Shown: piece by piece, positions 19,598 through 29,642 of the stretch | Position numbering within the stretch: the stretch's first letter is position 1 | Layout of the letters: the number at the start of each line of letters is the position of its first letter | Assembly (NCBI GenBank): GCA_028823995.1 | Contig: JAPPFD010000032.1 | Coordinates: 124,001-188,000, forward strand | Length of the DNA: 64,000 nt | Direction of reading: 5' to 3' | From: a bacterium | GTDB lineage: Bacteria; Actinomycetota; Acidimicrobiia; Spongiisociales; ZC4RG35 | Program-made: the position numbers and the translations under genes | Notes under the pieces: model-generated | The model's database searches: none | Told to the model about the DNA's origin: nothing | Seen by the model: only the letters and a program-made list of their open reading frames with translations

Positions 19598-20469
19598 TGC
19601 TGGTCTCCGCCGGACTGCGGGAGCGGATCGGCCGTTTCTCCCTAGCGGCCCGGGGTCGGGTGCGGTCCCCCCACGGCGGGAGGCACGCCTCCCACCACAA
19701 GGGAGAGAGCATCGACTTCGTGGACTTCCGGGAGTACACCCCCGGTGACGACTACCGGAGGATCGACCACCTCCTGTGGGCTCGCCTGGGTACGCCCCTG
19801 ATCCGGGAGTTCGAGGCGGAGAGAGAACTATCGGTGAGAGTGGTGGTGGATCGATCTCCCTCCATGGGCTTTTACGACAAGCACCGCGCGGCGCTCGGTC
19901 TGGCCGGTTTGATGACCTACCTGGCTCTGGCGGGTGGCGATCGGGTCGAGTTGTGGGCGGCGCCCGGCGACGGTGGGGCCGGGGTGGTCACCCGGGGGCC
20001 GGCGGGAAGGCACCTCTCGGCCTGGCCCCGGCTGGAGGCCTGGCTGGAGGGATTGGACGTCCGACCAGGCGACGGCAGGCTGTCGCCGTCGATGGCGGCG
20101 GTGGGGGCCGGGGGCCGCGGCCACTACGTCGTCTTGGTGAGCGACCTCCTGGTGACCGACTGGGAGTCGGGTCTCGATCGGTTGGGCGGCTCGGTCGGAG
20201 GGGTGGTGCTGCACGTCCTGGGGACCCCCGAACTCGATCCGGAAGTGTTGGGAGACGTCCGGCTCCGCGACTCGGAGACCGGTGAGGAGTCCGACTTCTC
20301 GGGCACCGCCGACGCCTATGAACGCTACAGGACCCGGCTGGACGACCTGTGCTCGCAGATGGCGGCCCGCGCCGCCCGCTCGGGTCTCCATTACCTGCTG
20401 GTGGAACCCGGTCCGGATGCTGCGGAGGAGACGCTCTGGCAACTGGCCGGCGCCGGAGTGTTGTCCTAG
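19597..20469 (+). CDS. DUF58 domain protein
   Basis: SIDFVDFREYTPGDDYRRIDHLLWARLGTPLIREFEAERELSVRVVVDRSPSMGF. Confidence 0.93.
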
Positions 20470-20757
20470 CCCATGAAGTCGGGATGTCTCTTGGTGAAGC
20501 TCCCCCCGGGGGTCCTGTACAGGCCCTTCCCGGTCTGTGAAAAAAGCCGACGGCGGACCCTTGACCCTGTCACACCCGTGATGCACATTGTGGACAGCCG
20601 CAAAGCACCTGCACGGATCGAACCGGCGCGCAGTCCGATCCATCCCAGGGATCAGAATCCTCGGAGACGCCCCTTCCCGGCGACGGCCCCGGCGCGTCCC
20701 GACCAACGGAGAGGTGGTGGTGGGGGTGGGCCCTTCAGGTGGGGTGTTTGCCGATGT

Positions 20758-20790
20758 TTTTCGCGGGTTAGCGACGGTTTTCGCGGGTTA
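20758..20790 (+). repeat. Two 13-nt direct repeats TTTTCGCGGGTTA, period 20 nt, upstream of the BatA-like gene
   Basis: ttttcgcgggtta at 20758-20770 and 20778-20790 in a 395-bp gap. Confidence 0.8.
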
Positions 20791-20864
20791 CGGGGCGCGG
20801 ACGGGATGGTTCGGGCCGGGATTTCGGGTGGGGGAGAGGGCAGCTGTCCGGCGGGAGGAGAGCT

Positions 20865-22718
20865 TTGAGTTTTCTGGTCCCCGCCGCTCTGGGGCTGTCG
20901 TCGCTGGCTCTTCCCCTGATCGCTTTGTACATGTTGCGCAGCCGTCGGGAGAGGGTCGAGGTCTCGAGCCTGCTCCTCTGGGAGACCGCCGGCGATCCGC
21001 TCTCTTCTTCCCGTCCGTGGAGGCGGTTGAAAGTCACCCCACTGCTGCTGTTGCAGCTGGCGGTTCTGGCCGCCTTCGTCTTCTCCCTTGCCCGTCCCTT
21101 CGGCTCCGAGGAGGCCCGGCTCGGCGCCCACACGGTGCTGGTGATGGATGTCTCGGGCTCCATGGGGATGGAGAGCCGATTCGAACGGGCGCGGGAGGAT
21201 GCGCTGGGATGGGCCGGCGAGATGTCGGGGGAGCAGTTGGTCTCGGTGGTCGAGGCCGGCGCCCTGCCCCGGGTGGTGACCGCCTTCTCACGGCAGTCCG
21301 AAGAGGTGGCGGACGCCTTGGCGAGTCTCGAGCTGACCGGAGGTGAAGCCGATCTGACCGAGGCGATCCGGCTGGGAAGGGGATTGGCCACCCCCGAACG
21401 TCCCACCGACCTCGTGCTGTTCACCGACGGCGGCCTCGCTCCGTTGGCGGCCGAGCCGGTGGCGGCCGCCCGGCACGTCCGGTTCGACGAGACCGGACCG
21501 AACTGGGCCATCGAGTCCCTCTACCTGGAGAGGGACTCGGCGGGCCTGGTGAGAGCACTGACATCGGTCGCCAACCATGGTGGCCCGGCTCGGGCGGTCG
21601 GGGTGGAGTTGGAAGCGGAGGGGACGGTCTTCGCCCGGCTGGAGGTGTCCCCGGATCCGGGCGGGACGGAACAGGCGTACATAGAGGCTCCGGTGGGTTC
21701 CGGTGCGGTGGTGGCGGCCCGGTTGGTGCAATCCGGCGACTCCCTGCCGCTGGACGACCGCGCCTGGGCGGCCCTGCCGATTCCCTCGGTCAACTCCGTG
21801 CGGGTGGAGGGGATCGAGTCGCCGTTCGTGTCGGCGCTGGTCCGGTCGATCCCCGATCTGACCGAGGCGGACTCGTCGGTGGACTCCGCCGAGTTGTCGG
21901 TGATCAACCGGGGCGAGCCGGGGGAGGTCGACCGGCCCTCCTGGTTGATCCGCACCGATCCCCCGCCGCCCGGGCTCCGGCTGGTGGGGATTGCCGCCAA
22001 CCTGGGGGTGACCTGGCAGCGGCCCGGTGAACCGGTCCTGGACGACGTGAGTCTGGCCGGCACCGCGGTGGCCGAGACCCAGGTGATCCAGACGGACGAG
22101 TGGTTGCCGGTGGTCAAGTCCGGGGAGGTTCCCCTGGTGCTGCTGGGTCGGGTGAACGGCCACCGTGCGGTGTACTTCACATTCGACCTCACCCACTCCA
22201 ACCTGGTGGTGCAGATGGCGTTTCCCCTGTTGGGCGTCAAGCTGTTGGAGTGGCTGGGAGGGGAGGCGGCGGGTGGCATCGATCCCTCTCCGGCCGGGGC
22301 GCCCATCCCCCTGCTGTCCTCGGGGACGGGCACGGTCCGGGTGACGGGACCCGGGGGACAGCCGGTGATCGTAGGCAACAAAGCGGCGTCTTTCACCCGT
22401 ACGGGCAGCCCGGGTGTCTATCGGGTGGAGTACCTGGATGTGGACGAACAGGTCGAACGGGCCGAGTTGGCGGTCAGGAACTTCTCCCCCGACGAGTCGG
22501 CGGGCCACTCCCGCCAGTTGGCCGTCGAGGCGGGAACGTTTGTCACGGATGAGAGGACCTCCACCATCCGAGAGTGGGGTCTGTGGGTGGCCGCGCTGGC
22601 GGCTTCGCTGATGGTCCTCGAGTGGTGGGTGGCCCTCAGAAGCCCCCGCCCCGCCCGACGCCCGACTCGGGGACTGGTGACGCCCCTGGCCGCGCCTCCG
22701 CGGAGAGGACGCCCGTGA
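20865..22718 (+). CDS. BatA-type membrane protein with vWA domain (TTG start)
   Basis: N-terminal aerotolerance-type domain SFLVPAALGLSSLALPLIALYMLRSRRERVEVSSLLLWE; MIDAS HTVLVMDVSGSMGMESRFERA. Confidence 0.9.
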   Translation: MSFLVPAALGLSSLALPLIALYMLRSRRERVEVSSLLLWETAGDPLSSSRPWRRLKVTPLLLLQLAVLAAFVFSLARPFGSEEARLGAHTVLVMDVSGSMGMESRFERAREDALGWAGEMSGEQLVSVVEAGALPRVVTAFSRQSEEVADALASLELTGGEADLTEAIRLGRGLATPERPTDLVLFTDGGLAPLAAEPVAAARHVRFDETGPNWAIESLYLERDSAGLVRALTSVANHGGPARAVGVELEAEGTVFARLEVSPDPGGTEQAYIEAPVGSGAVVAARLVQSGDSLPLDDRAWAALPIPSVNSVRVEGIESPFVSALVRSIPDLTEADSSVDSAELSVINRGEPGEVDRPSWLIRTDPPPPGLRLVGIAANLGVTWQRPGEPVLDDVSLAGTAVAETQVIQTDEWLPVVKSGEVPLVLLGRVNGHRAVYFTFDLTHSNLVVQMAFPLLGVKLLEWLGGEAAGGIDPSPAGAPIPLLSSGTGTVRVTGPGGQPVIVGNKAASFTRTGSPGVYRVEYLDVDEQVERAELAVRNFSPDESAGHSRQLAVEAGTFVTDERTSTIREWGLWVAALAASLMVLEWWVALRSPRPARRPTRGLVTPLAAPPRRGRP

Positions 22719-25426
22719 GGTTCGGGGTTCCGGAGTTGATCTGGGCGGCGCCCCTGGGGGTGGCGGCCATCTGGTACATGGCCAGACGGGGGAGATGGAC
22801 GGTGGGCCGCCGCCGTCGACGCTGGGTGCTGGCCCTGCGGATGGTGGGGGTCGGGTTGGCGCTCCTGGCGCTGGCCCAGCCGGTGCTGAGCCTCCCCCAG
22901 CGGCAGAGGGCCGTCCTGCTGACCCTGGACCGCTCCCTTTCGATGGGATCGGAGTCCCGGGCCCACCAGGAGCAACTGGTGGCCGAAGCCCTGCCCCACG
23001 CCGGAGCCGACGACCTGGTGGGGCTGATGGTGTTCGGTTCAGAGGCCAGGATGGACACGGCTCTCACCACCGGTCGGGAACTGCTGCCGGTCCGGTCGGT
23101 CGTGGACGACTCGGCATCCGAACTGGGATCGGCTCTCCGGGCCGCCGCCGCCCTGCTGCCCACCGCCGGGGCGCGCCGCGTGGTGCTGATGAGCGACATG
23201 GCCGCCACCGGGGGAGGGGTGAGAGAGGTGATCGAGGAGTTGGCCGCCGCCGGGGTGGCCGTCGACGTGGTGGTGCTGGAGAGCGCCCTGGACGCCGAGG
23301 CGTTGGTGGAGTGGGTGGAAGTCCCCGGTCTGGTCCGGGAGGGGGAGTTGCTCCTCGCCACCGTAAGAGTCCGCTCCAGCCTTCCGGGACGGGCGCAGCT
23401 TCGGATCACGGCCGGCGACCATGTGCAGACGCGGGAGGTCCTTTTGCGGGCCGGAGCCAATCAGGTGGATGTTCTGGTTCCCATCGACGAGGCAGGCGCG
23501 GAGCTGGGCGGACCACTGGCTGTGGAGGCGCGACTGTTTGCGGACTGGGACGAGTACGCCGAGAACAACCGGGCGGTCGGGATCACCCGGGTGGAGGGCC
23601 CGGCCAGGGTGGCGGTGGTGGAGGACCGGGCCCGGCGGGGTGAGGGGGCGTTCCTCCAGGCCGCCCTGGAGGCCTCGGGACTGACCGTCGACCGGGTGGT
23701 CGGGATCCCCTCGGCAGAGAATCTGGCCGAATATGACGGCGTGGTGCTGGTCAACGTGAACGTCGGGGAGGCCACCGAGGCGGAGGACCTGGTCGCTTAC
23801 GTGGAGGACTTCGGACGCGGCCTGGTAGTTGTGGGGGGAGACCGGAGCTTCGGGGTGGGGGACTATCACCAGACTCCCCTGGAGAGCGTGCTGCCGGTCT
23901 CCTCCGACCCCGATGACCTGCTGCGGCGCCAACCGGTGGCCGAGGTCCTGGCGCTCGACACCTCCGGGTCGATGGGTTCCTGTCACTGCGGGGGCAACGC
24001 GGAGCGCATCGCGGGAGGGACTCCCAAGACGGCCATCGCCCAGGCCGGGGCGTCGCAGGCGATCGGCGCCCTGACCAGTTCCGACCAGGTCGGGGTGCTG
24101 GCCTTCTCTTCGGGTTTCGACTGGACGATCCCCCTCGGTCCCCGGCCGGGCGACGACGAAGTAGCCGCCGCGTTGTCCACCCTGACTCCGGAGGGAGACA
24201 CCGAGATCCGCCCGGCGCTGGCCGAGGCGCTCCGGGTCCTGAACGGAGTGGAGGGGTCACTCCGCCACATCGTGCTGTTCACCGACGGCTGGGACCCGGA
24301 TGAAGCCGGATTGCTTCCCCTGGCGCGCCAGATTTCCGCCGACGGCGTGACCCTCTCGGTCCTGGGAACCGGAGAGGGCCCCGGCCCGACTCTCGAACGG
24401 ATGGCCGAACTCGGGGGAGGGCGTTACTACCCCGGGGTGGATCTCGACCTGGTGCCGGAGATTTTCGTCGAGGAGACCCTGCTGGTGGCCGAGAACCTGG
24501 TGCGCGAGGGCCTCTTCTATCCGGTCCGGACCGGGCTGAGCCCCATCAGCGAGATCCTGGCCGAGGCGCCGCCTTTGCGGGGTTACGTAGCCACCAAGGC
24601 AAAGGGGACGGCAACGGTCTCCCTGGAAGTGGGGGCCGAACATCCGCTGCTGGCCTCCTGGCAGCGGGGGTTGGGCCGGGCGGCGGTGTGGACGTCCGAC
24701 GCCACCTCCCGGTGGAGCTCGGAGTGGGTGGAGTGGCCGGAGTTCGTGCAATTCTGGGGGACGGTGGTCCGCGAGACCCTGTCGGTGCAGGGCCAGGGCG
24801 TGATCTCGGCGACCGTCGAGGGGGGAGGGCTCTCGATCGGCCTGGACCTTCCGGGCCTGCCGGCCGAGGCCACCGGCGTCGCCCGGGTCCGGGGGCCCGA
24901 CGGAGAGGTGGATGTGATCTCCCTCCGAAGGGTGGCTTCGGGCCGATTCGAGGCGCAGGCGCCGGCGGATGCGGGCGGGGCCTACTGGATCACGGCTGTC
25001 ATCAACACGCCGGACGGCGCCATGACCACCGCCAGCGCGGGGGCGGTCTCCACCTATCAGGAGGAGTTCTCCTTCCTGCCTGCGGACCCGGCCCTAGCCC
25101 GGGAGATCGCCGAGGTCACCGGGGGCCGGGTCGACCCGCCGCCGGACAGTTTCTTCGACGCCGTCGCCACCCGCGGGGTGAATGATCTGGCCATCTGGCC
25201 ATGGCTGGCGGCGCTGGCCCTGACGCTTTTCCTGGCGGACGTGGCGGCCCGGAGGCTTCGCTTCTCGACGGGAGGAGCGGTGACCGCCCAGACCGTGGGA
25301 CGCCCCCCCGAAGACGAACCGGTCGTGGTGGTGGACGAACCGCTTCACCAGCCCGCATCCGCCCCTCCCCCCGAACCCGAACGGACCGAGACTCTGGACA
25401 GGTTGATGCGCCGGCGGCGCCGATGA
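22715..25426 (+). CDS. Large membrane protein with two vWA domains around a glutamine-amidotransferase-like segment (GTG start)
   Basis: MIDAS 1 AVLLTLDRSLSMGSE; MIDAS 2 VLALDTSGSMGSCHCGGN; GTGA overlap with the previous stop. Confidence 0.88.
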   Translation: MRFGVPELIWAAPLGVAAIWYMARRGRWTVGRRRRRWVLALRMVGVGLALLALAQPVLSLPQRQRAVLLTLDRSLSMGSESRAHQEQLVAEALPHAGADDLVGLMVFGSEARMDTALTTGRELLPVRSVVDDSASELGSALRAAAALLPTAGARRVVLMSDMAATGGGVREVIEELAAAGVAVDVVVLESALDAEALVEWVEVPGLVREGELLLATVRVRSSLPGRAQLRITAGDHVQTREVLLRAGANQVDVLVPIDEAGAELGGPLAVEARLFADWDEYAENNRAVGITRVEGPARVAVVEDRARRGEGAFLQAALEASGLTVDRVVGIPSAENLAEYDGVVLVNVNVGEATEAEDLVAYVEDFGRGLVVVGGDRSFGVGDYHQTPLESVLPVSSDPDDLLRRQPVAEVLALDTSGSMGSCHCGGNAERIAGGTPKTAIAQAGASQAIGALTSSDQVGVLAFSSGFDWTIPLGPRPGDDEVAAALSTLTPEGDTEIRPALAEALRVLNGVEGSLRHIVLFTDGWDPDEAGLLPLARQISADGVTLSVLGTGEGPGPTLERMAELGGGRYYPGVDLDLVPEIFVEETLLVAENLVREGLFYPVRTGLSPISEILAEAPPLRGYVATKAKGTATVSLEVGAEHPLLASWQRGLGRAAVWTSDATSRWSSEWVEWPEFVQFWGTVVRETLSVQGQGVISATVEGGGLSIGLDLPGLPAEATGVARVRGPDGEVDVISLRRVASGRFEAQAPADAGGAYWITAVINTPDGAMTTASAGAVSTYQEEFSFLPADPALAREIAEVTGGRVDPPPDSFFDAVATRGVNDLAIWPWLAALALTLFLADVAARRLRFSTGGAVTAQTVGRPPEDEPVVVVDEPLHQPASAPPPEPERTETLDRLMRRRRR

Positions 25427-26052
25427 GGGGCGCGGCCCGCAGGCCCACGTTCAGCCGGGCCGAGTTGGAGAGCTACCGGGACGCGACGGTGCCCGACCTG
25501 GCGGGACCCGGCGTCCGTCTGCTGTTCGTGGGCATCAACCCCGGCCTGTGGACGGCTGCGACCCAGACCCACTTCGCTCATCCCACCAACAGGTTCTATC
25601 CGGCTCTGCGCCGGGCCGGCATCACCTCCCATGAGATCTGTCGGGAGGCCGGATTCACCAGCGAAGACCGGCGGTACCTGATCGAGCGGGGACTCGGGAT
25701 CACCAACCTGGTCGACCGGGCCACCGCCCGCGCCTCGGAGCTCTCCGCGGCGGAGCTTCGTTCGGGTGCGGCGGTCCTGGCCGAGAAGGTCAGGTCATGG
25801 GGTCCCCGGCTGGTGGCGGTGGTGGGGATCACCGCCTACCGGACCGCCTTCGGTCGGCCGCGGGCTCGCTCGGGTCGCCAGCCGGAGCTTCTGGAAGGCG
25901 CCGCACTGTGGGTGGTCCCCAATCCCAGCGGGCTCAACGCCCACGAGACGGTCGGCTCCTTGGCCGACTGGTACGGGAAGGTCGCCAAAGCGGCCGGAGT
26001 GCTGCCGGAAAACGGCAGGCACTCGGAGGTGGCGGTAGGGCCCCTCCGGTGA
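25423..26052 (+). CDS. Mug-type G/U mismatch-specific DNA glycosylase family protein
   Basis: LLFVGINPGLWTAATQTHFAHPTNRFYPALRRAGIT, VVPNPSGLNAHETVGSLADWY. Confidence 0.9.
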   Translation: MRGAARRPTFSRAELESYRDATVPDLAGPGVRLLFVGINPGLWTAATQTHFAHPTNRFYPALRRAGITSHEICREAGFTSEDRRYLIERGLGITNLVDRATARASELSAAELRSGAAVLAEKVRSWGPRLVAVVGITAYRTAFGRPRARSGRQPELLEGAALWVVPNPSGLNAHETVGSLADWYGKVAKAAGVLPENGRHSEVAVGPLR

Positions 26053-26128
26053 GGCAGGTCGGCGGGGAAACCGCGTCGGGGGAATAGAGGCAGGGAGACC
26101 TCCCAGCCAGGGCACCAGCAGGTTGTTG

Positions 26129-27046
26129 TCATCCGGGTTGCACCAGTGTCAGGCCTCCTCCGATCATGCGGTGTCGGCGGGTGGAGACCAAGCCGGGAAA
26201 CGTTGCCCGGGCCCGGCGGGCGGCCCACGCGGTCTGCTCAGGGTCATCGAGGAACAACAGCCCCAGGACCGTGCCGCTGTGGGCCACGTTCACTCCGACT
26301 GCGCCTGCCGTGCGCGCCAACTCCAAGCCCGCCTCCAGGTAGGGGTTGGGGAAAACGTCCTGATAGGAGATGGCGTCCATCGTGGCGCCCATCCCGATGG
26401 GGACGCCGTCGCCGGTCTCCAGTCCGGCGGCTATCAGCCGGAAAGCCTCGAGAAAACGCCCTGACCGGCGCTCCAGCGCCGGGCGGCGGTCTACCCGGTT
26501 GAACGCCTCCGTGTCCACCCGGTCCGCGAATTCGAGCGCCAGGACCCCCATGGGGGGCGGCTCGCCCAGGGGGCGGGCGACGAGACCGCTCCGGTGATCG
26601 AACAGAGCCACGCCGGGGAACATGATCCCGTCGCTCGGCTCGATCGAAAGCGCCAGCTCCGCCTGCCGGGCCACCGGGAGGGATTCGCCGAGGGCTGCGG
26701 CGGCGGCGCCGATCGAGGCGATGACATCGGCGGTGCTGCTGGCCATTCCCTTCTGCCGTGGCAGGGGGCTCTCCAGGTGCAGGCGGGCGTTCACATCCGT
26801 TCGTCCCAGGAGCGCCAGGGTCCTGGAGACCGCCACGGTCGACTTGGGAGAGTCGTCAGGTCCGTGAACCAACCCGGCGCCGGGGGAGACTTCGACGGTC
26901 GCCGTGGAGAACAGGTCTATCGGGCAGGTCACCATCACCAGACTCTCCTCCAACAGCCCTTGGGCGAGCTCGCCGCAGGCACCGGGAGCGGAGGCGGACG
27001 CCCTGGTCAGCACCTCTCCGAGCCGCGGTGTCTGTAGGGTCCTCAT
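26129..27046 (-). CDS. GHMP kinase, L-threonine kinase (PduX/CblT)-like
   Basis: APGACGELAQGLLEESLVMVTCPIDLFSTATV, LPRQKGMASSTADVIASIGAAA; start overlaps the cobQ stop (ATGA). Confidence 0.8.
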   Translation of the reverse strand: MRTLQTPRLGEVLTRASASAPGACGELAQGLLEESLVMVTCPIDLFSTATVEVSPGAGLVHGPDDSPKSTVAVSRTLALLGRTDVNARLHLESPLPRQKGMASSTADVIASIGAAAAALGESLPVARQAELALSIEPSDGIMFPGVALFDHRSGLVARPLGEPPPMGVLALEFADRVDTEAFNRVDRRPALERRSGRFLEAFRLIAAGLETGDGVPIGMGATMDAISYQDVFPNPYLEAGLELARTAGAVGVNVAHSGTVLGLLFLDDPEQTAWAARRARATFPGLVSTRRHRMIGGGLTLVQPG

Positions 27047-28542
27047 GCGGGCAGCCCGACAATCCTGCGGATGTACGCCATGTCGAGGTTGGTGCGGGCC
27101 CAGTCCGCCAGTTTGTCGTACTCGGCGTCCTGATCGAGTTCCGGCCCTCCGTCGGGCAGGGTCAAGCCACGGCGCCGGCCGGCGCACTCGAGGATCGAAC
27201 TGCGTACCTGCGGGTTGTGGAAGAGGCCGTGCAGGTAGGTCCCGAGGGTGAGACCTTCTTCGTCCAGCGCGCCTTCCGGAAGGTCCACCCGACCCGACGA
27301 CCGGGATTCGATGATGAAGGGCATGGGCACGGCCTGGCCGGTCGTCACACCCATATGGATCTCATATGCGGTGGCCTGCGTATCCCGACACCCGCTCAGG
27401 AGCCCGTGGCCTCCGGTGACCCGAACCGTGGTCTGGTAGGTGGACTTGTCCCTTGTGAACGTCGTGGAGGTGGGCAAGAGTCCCAGGCCCTCCGCCTCGG
27501 ATCGGGGGGACTCGACGCGGTGGGGGTCGACCAGTCGACCACCCAGCATCTGGTAACCCGCGCAAATGCCTATCACCGGCGTGCCTCCTCCGCGGGCGGC
27601 CAGGATCTTCGCGTCCAAGTGCTCGGCGCGAAGCCAGTCGAGGTCGCGGATGGTGGTCTTGCTCCCGGGGATGACCACCAGGTCGGGGTTACCGAAATCG
27701 GCCGGGCGGCTCACGTAGCGCAGCCGGACCCCCGGCTGGTAGCGAAGGGGGTCGAAGTCATCGAAGTTGGCGATGTGCGGCAGGCGGATCACCGCCACGT
27801 CCACCGCCTTCCCGTCCTCGTCGTCTGCTCCCCCCACCAATCCGAGCGAGTCTTCCTCGGGAATCCGGATGTCTGCGAAATAGGGGAGCACCCCCACCAC
27901 CGGCACGCCGGTTCGCACCCTCAGAAAGTCGAGACCGGAATCGAGCAGGGACGGGTCGCCCCGGAATTTGTTGATTACCAAGCCTCTCACCTGCGCCCGC
28001 TCTTGGCGGTCGAGCAACTCCATCGTTCCCACCAACTGGGCGAAGACTCCGCCCCGGTCCATGTCGCCCACCAGTAGCACGGGCGCTTTGGCATGGAGGG
28101 CCACCCGCATGTTGACGATGTCCTGGGACTTGAGGTTGATCTCCGCCGGGCTGCCGGCGCCCTCGATCACGACCAGGTCGTGTGCGGATCGCAAACTGTC
28201 GAGAGCCGCGGTCACCTTGGGCCATAGGGAGGCCTGCAGTCGGTGATACTCCCGGGGGGAAGCCGCAGCCTGCGGGCGGCCCATCACCACCACCTGGGAG
28301 CGCCTCTCTCCCTCCGGCTTGAGAAGGACCGGATTCATCTCCACCCGCGGTGACGTCAGGGCGGCGGCGGCCTGGACCGCCTGGGAGCGACCTATCTCGC
28401 CGCCGTCGGGAGTGGCGAATGAGTTCAGGGACATGTTCTGGGCCTTGAAGGGCGCCACCCGCAGGCCCTCCCGGGCGAAGACACGGCACAGCGCCGCCAC
28501 CAGGATGGACTTCCCGGCGTGGGAGGAGGTTCCCTGCACCAT
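27043..28542 (-). CDS. cobQ: Cobyric acid synthase
   Basis: MVQGTSSHAGKSILVAALCRVFAREGLRVAPFKAQNMSLNSF, GICAGYQMLGG, TYLHGLFHNPQVR. The ORF track extends 5' into the neighbouring gene. Confidence 0.95.
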   Translation of the reverse strand: MVQGTSSHAGKSILVAALCRVFAREGLRVAPFKAQNMSLNSFATPDGGEIGRSQAVQAAAALTSPRVEMNPVLLKPEGERRSQVVVMGRPQAAASPREYHRLQASLWPKVTAALDSLRSAHDLVVIEGAGSPAEINLKSQDIVNMRVALHAKAPVLLVGDMDRGGVFAQLVGTMELLDRQERAQVRGLVINKFRGDPSLLDSGLDFLRVRTGVPVVGVLPYFADIRIPEEDSLGLVGGADDEDGKAVDVAVIRLPHIANFDDFDPLRYQPGVRLRYVSRPADFGNPDLVVIPGSKTTIRDLDWLRAEHLDAKILAARGGGTPVIGICAGYQMLGGRLVDPHRVESPRSEAEGLGLLPTSTTFTRDKSTYQTTVRVTGGHGLLSGCRDTQATAYEIHMGVTTGQAVPMPFIIESRSSGRVDLPEGALDEEGLTLGTYLHGLFHNPQVRSSILECAGRRRGLTLPDGGPELDQDAEYDKLADWARTNLDMAYIRRIVGLPA

Positions 28543-28561
28543 GATCACCCCTCCCGGCTCC

Positions 28562-29623
28562 CTACCGGCCACCGGCCCACTCCTCTCCGAGGGCCTCCAC
28601 CAATATCTCGCACTCCTCCCGCCGCCGGATCGCGATGCGAATGTGTTCGGGTAGGCCGAAAGATGTGCAGTCCCGCACCGCGATCCCCCGTCGGAGGAGC
28701 GCGGTCCGCATCTTGGCGGCGCTGCCCACCTTGGCCAGGATGAAGTTGGCGGCGGAACTGTTAGCTGCAATCCCCAGCGCTTCCAGTTCCCCGGACAGGT
28801 AGCGCTTCGACTCGGAGACGACCATCCTCGCCTCATCGAGATGCGCCTCATCGCCGAGGGCGGCCAGGCCGGCCGCCTGGGCCACCGCGTTCACGCTCCA
28901 GGATGGCTGGAGTTCGCGCATGACCGCGATCAGGTCGGGCTCGGCCAGCATGTAGCCGAGCCGGACTCCCGCCAGGGCGTGATCCTTGGTCATGGACCGC
29001 AGGAGGGCCACGCCGCCGTCCTTCAGTACGGGAGTCGTATCCCACCGGTGATCGGCGAGCGGCGCGTAGGCGTCGTCCAGCATCAGCAGGCCGGAGTCGG
29101 CCACCGCCCTCCGTATCCGGTCCACCGGACCGCGGCTCAGAAACACCCCGGTCGGGTTATTGGGGTTGCAGAGAAAGACCAGCCGAGGTCTGACCTCCTT
29201 TATGGCTCGGACCGCCGCCGTGATCGGCCATTGGAAGCCTTGCTGCTCTCCGGCCGGGATGGATACGGTCTCGGCGCCGGCCTGGGATGCCGCGGTTTCA
29301 TATTCTCCGAAGGTGGGCTGGAAGATCAGGCATTTCTCCCCGGGTCGGAGCCAAGCTCGGGCCAGCAGGCGGATCAGTTCTGTGGATCCGTTCCCGACGA
29401 GGATGTTCTCGGTCTCCACTCCCAGCCGTCCGGCAAGAGCTTCCCGCAGAACCAGGCTGTGGCGGTCCGGATAAGCGGAGAGATCGGCTTCGGCGGCCGC
29501 CCTCCGAACGCGGGGCGAGGGTCCCAGGGGGTTGATATTGGAACTGAAGTCGATGACCTGGTCGCGGCCCACGCCCAAGGCCCGCAGTTCGGCCTCCTCC
29601 AAGCCGCCGTGGACCGGGTTCAC
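28562..29623 (-). CDS. cobD: Threonine-phosphate decarboxylase (CobD/CobC-like aminotransferase; GTG start)
   Basis: VIDFSSNINPLGPSPRV, VGNGSTELI, FLCNPNNPTGVFL, RSMTKDHALAGVRLGYM; cobalamin context. Confidence 0.88.
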   Translation of the reverse strand: MNPVHGGLEEAELRALGVGRDQVIDFSSNINPLGPSPRVRRAAAEADLSAYPDRHSLVLREALAGRLGVETENILVGNGSTELIRLLARAWLRPGEKCLIFQPTFGEYETAASQAGAETVSIPAGEQQGFQWPITAAVRAIKEVRPRLVFLCNPNNPTGVFLSRGPVDRIRRAVADSGLLMLDDAYAPLADHRWDTTPVLKDGGVALLRSMTKDHALAGVRLGYMLAEPDLIAVMRELQPSWSVNAVAQAAGLAALGDEAHLDEARMVVSESKRYLSGELEALGIAANSSAANFILAKVGSAAKMRTALLRRGIAVRDCTSFGLPEHIRIAIRRREECEILVEALGEEWAGGR

Positions 29624-29642
29624 CTCGGATGCGGAGGTCTTC

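Noticed and set aside
20571-20590. TGTCACACCC upstream of the BatA-like gene as a fourth damage element
   Set aside because: The hexamer at the right distance is CACATT with no ATG at 7-8 nt; geometry does not match.
20473-20868. 131-aa ORF in the gap before the BatA-like gene
   Set aside because: Low-complexity Arg/Pro/Gly text and no motif; the gap looks regulatory.
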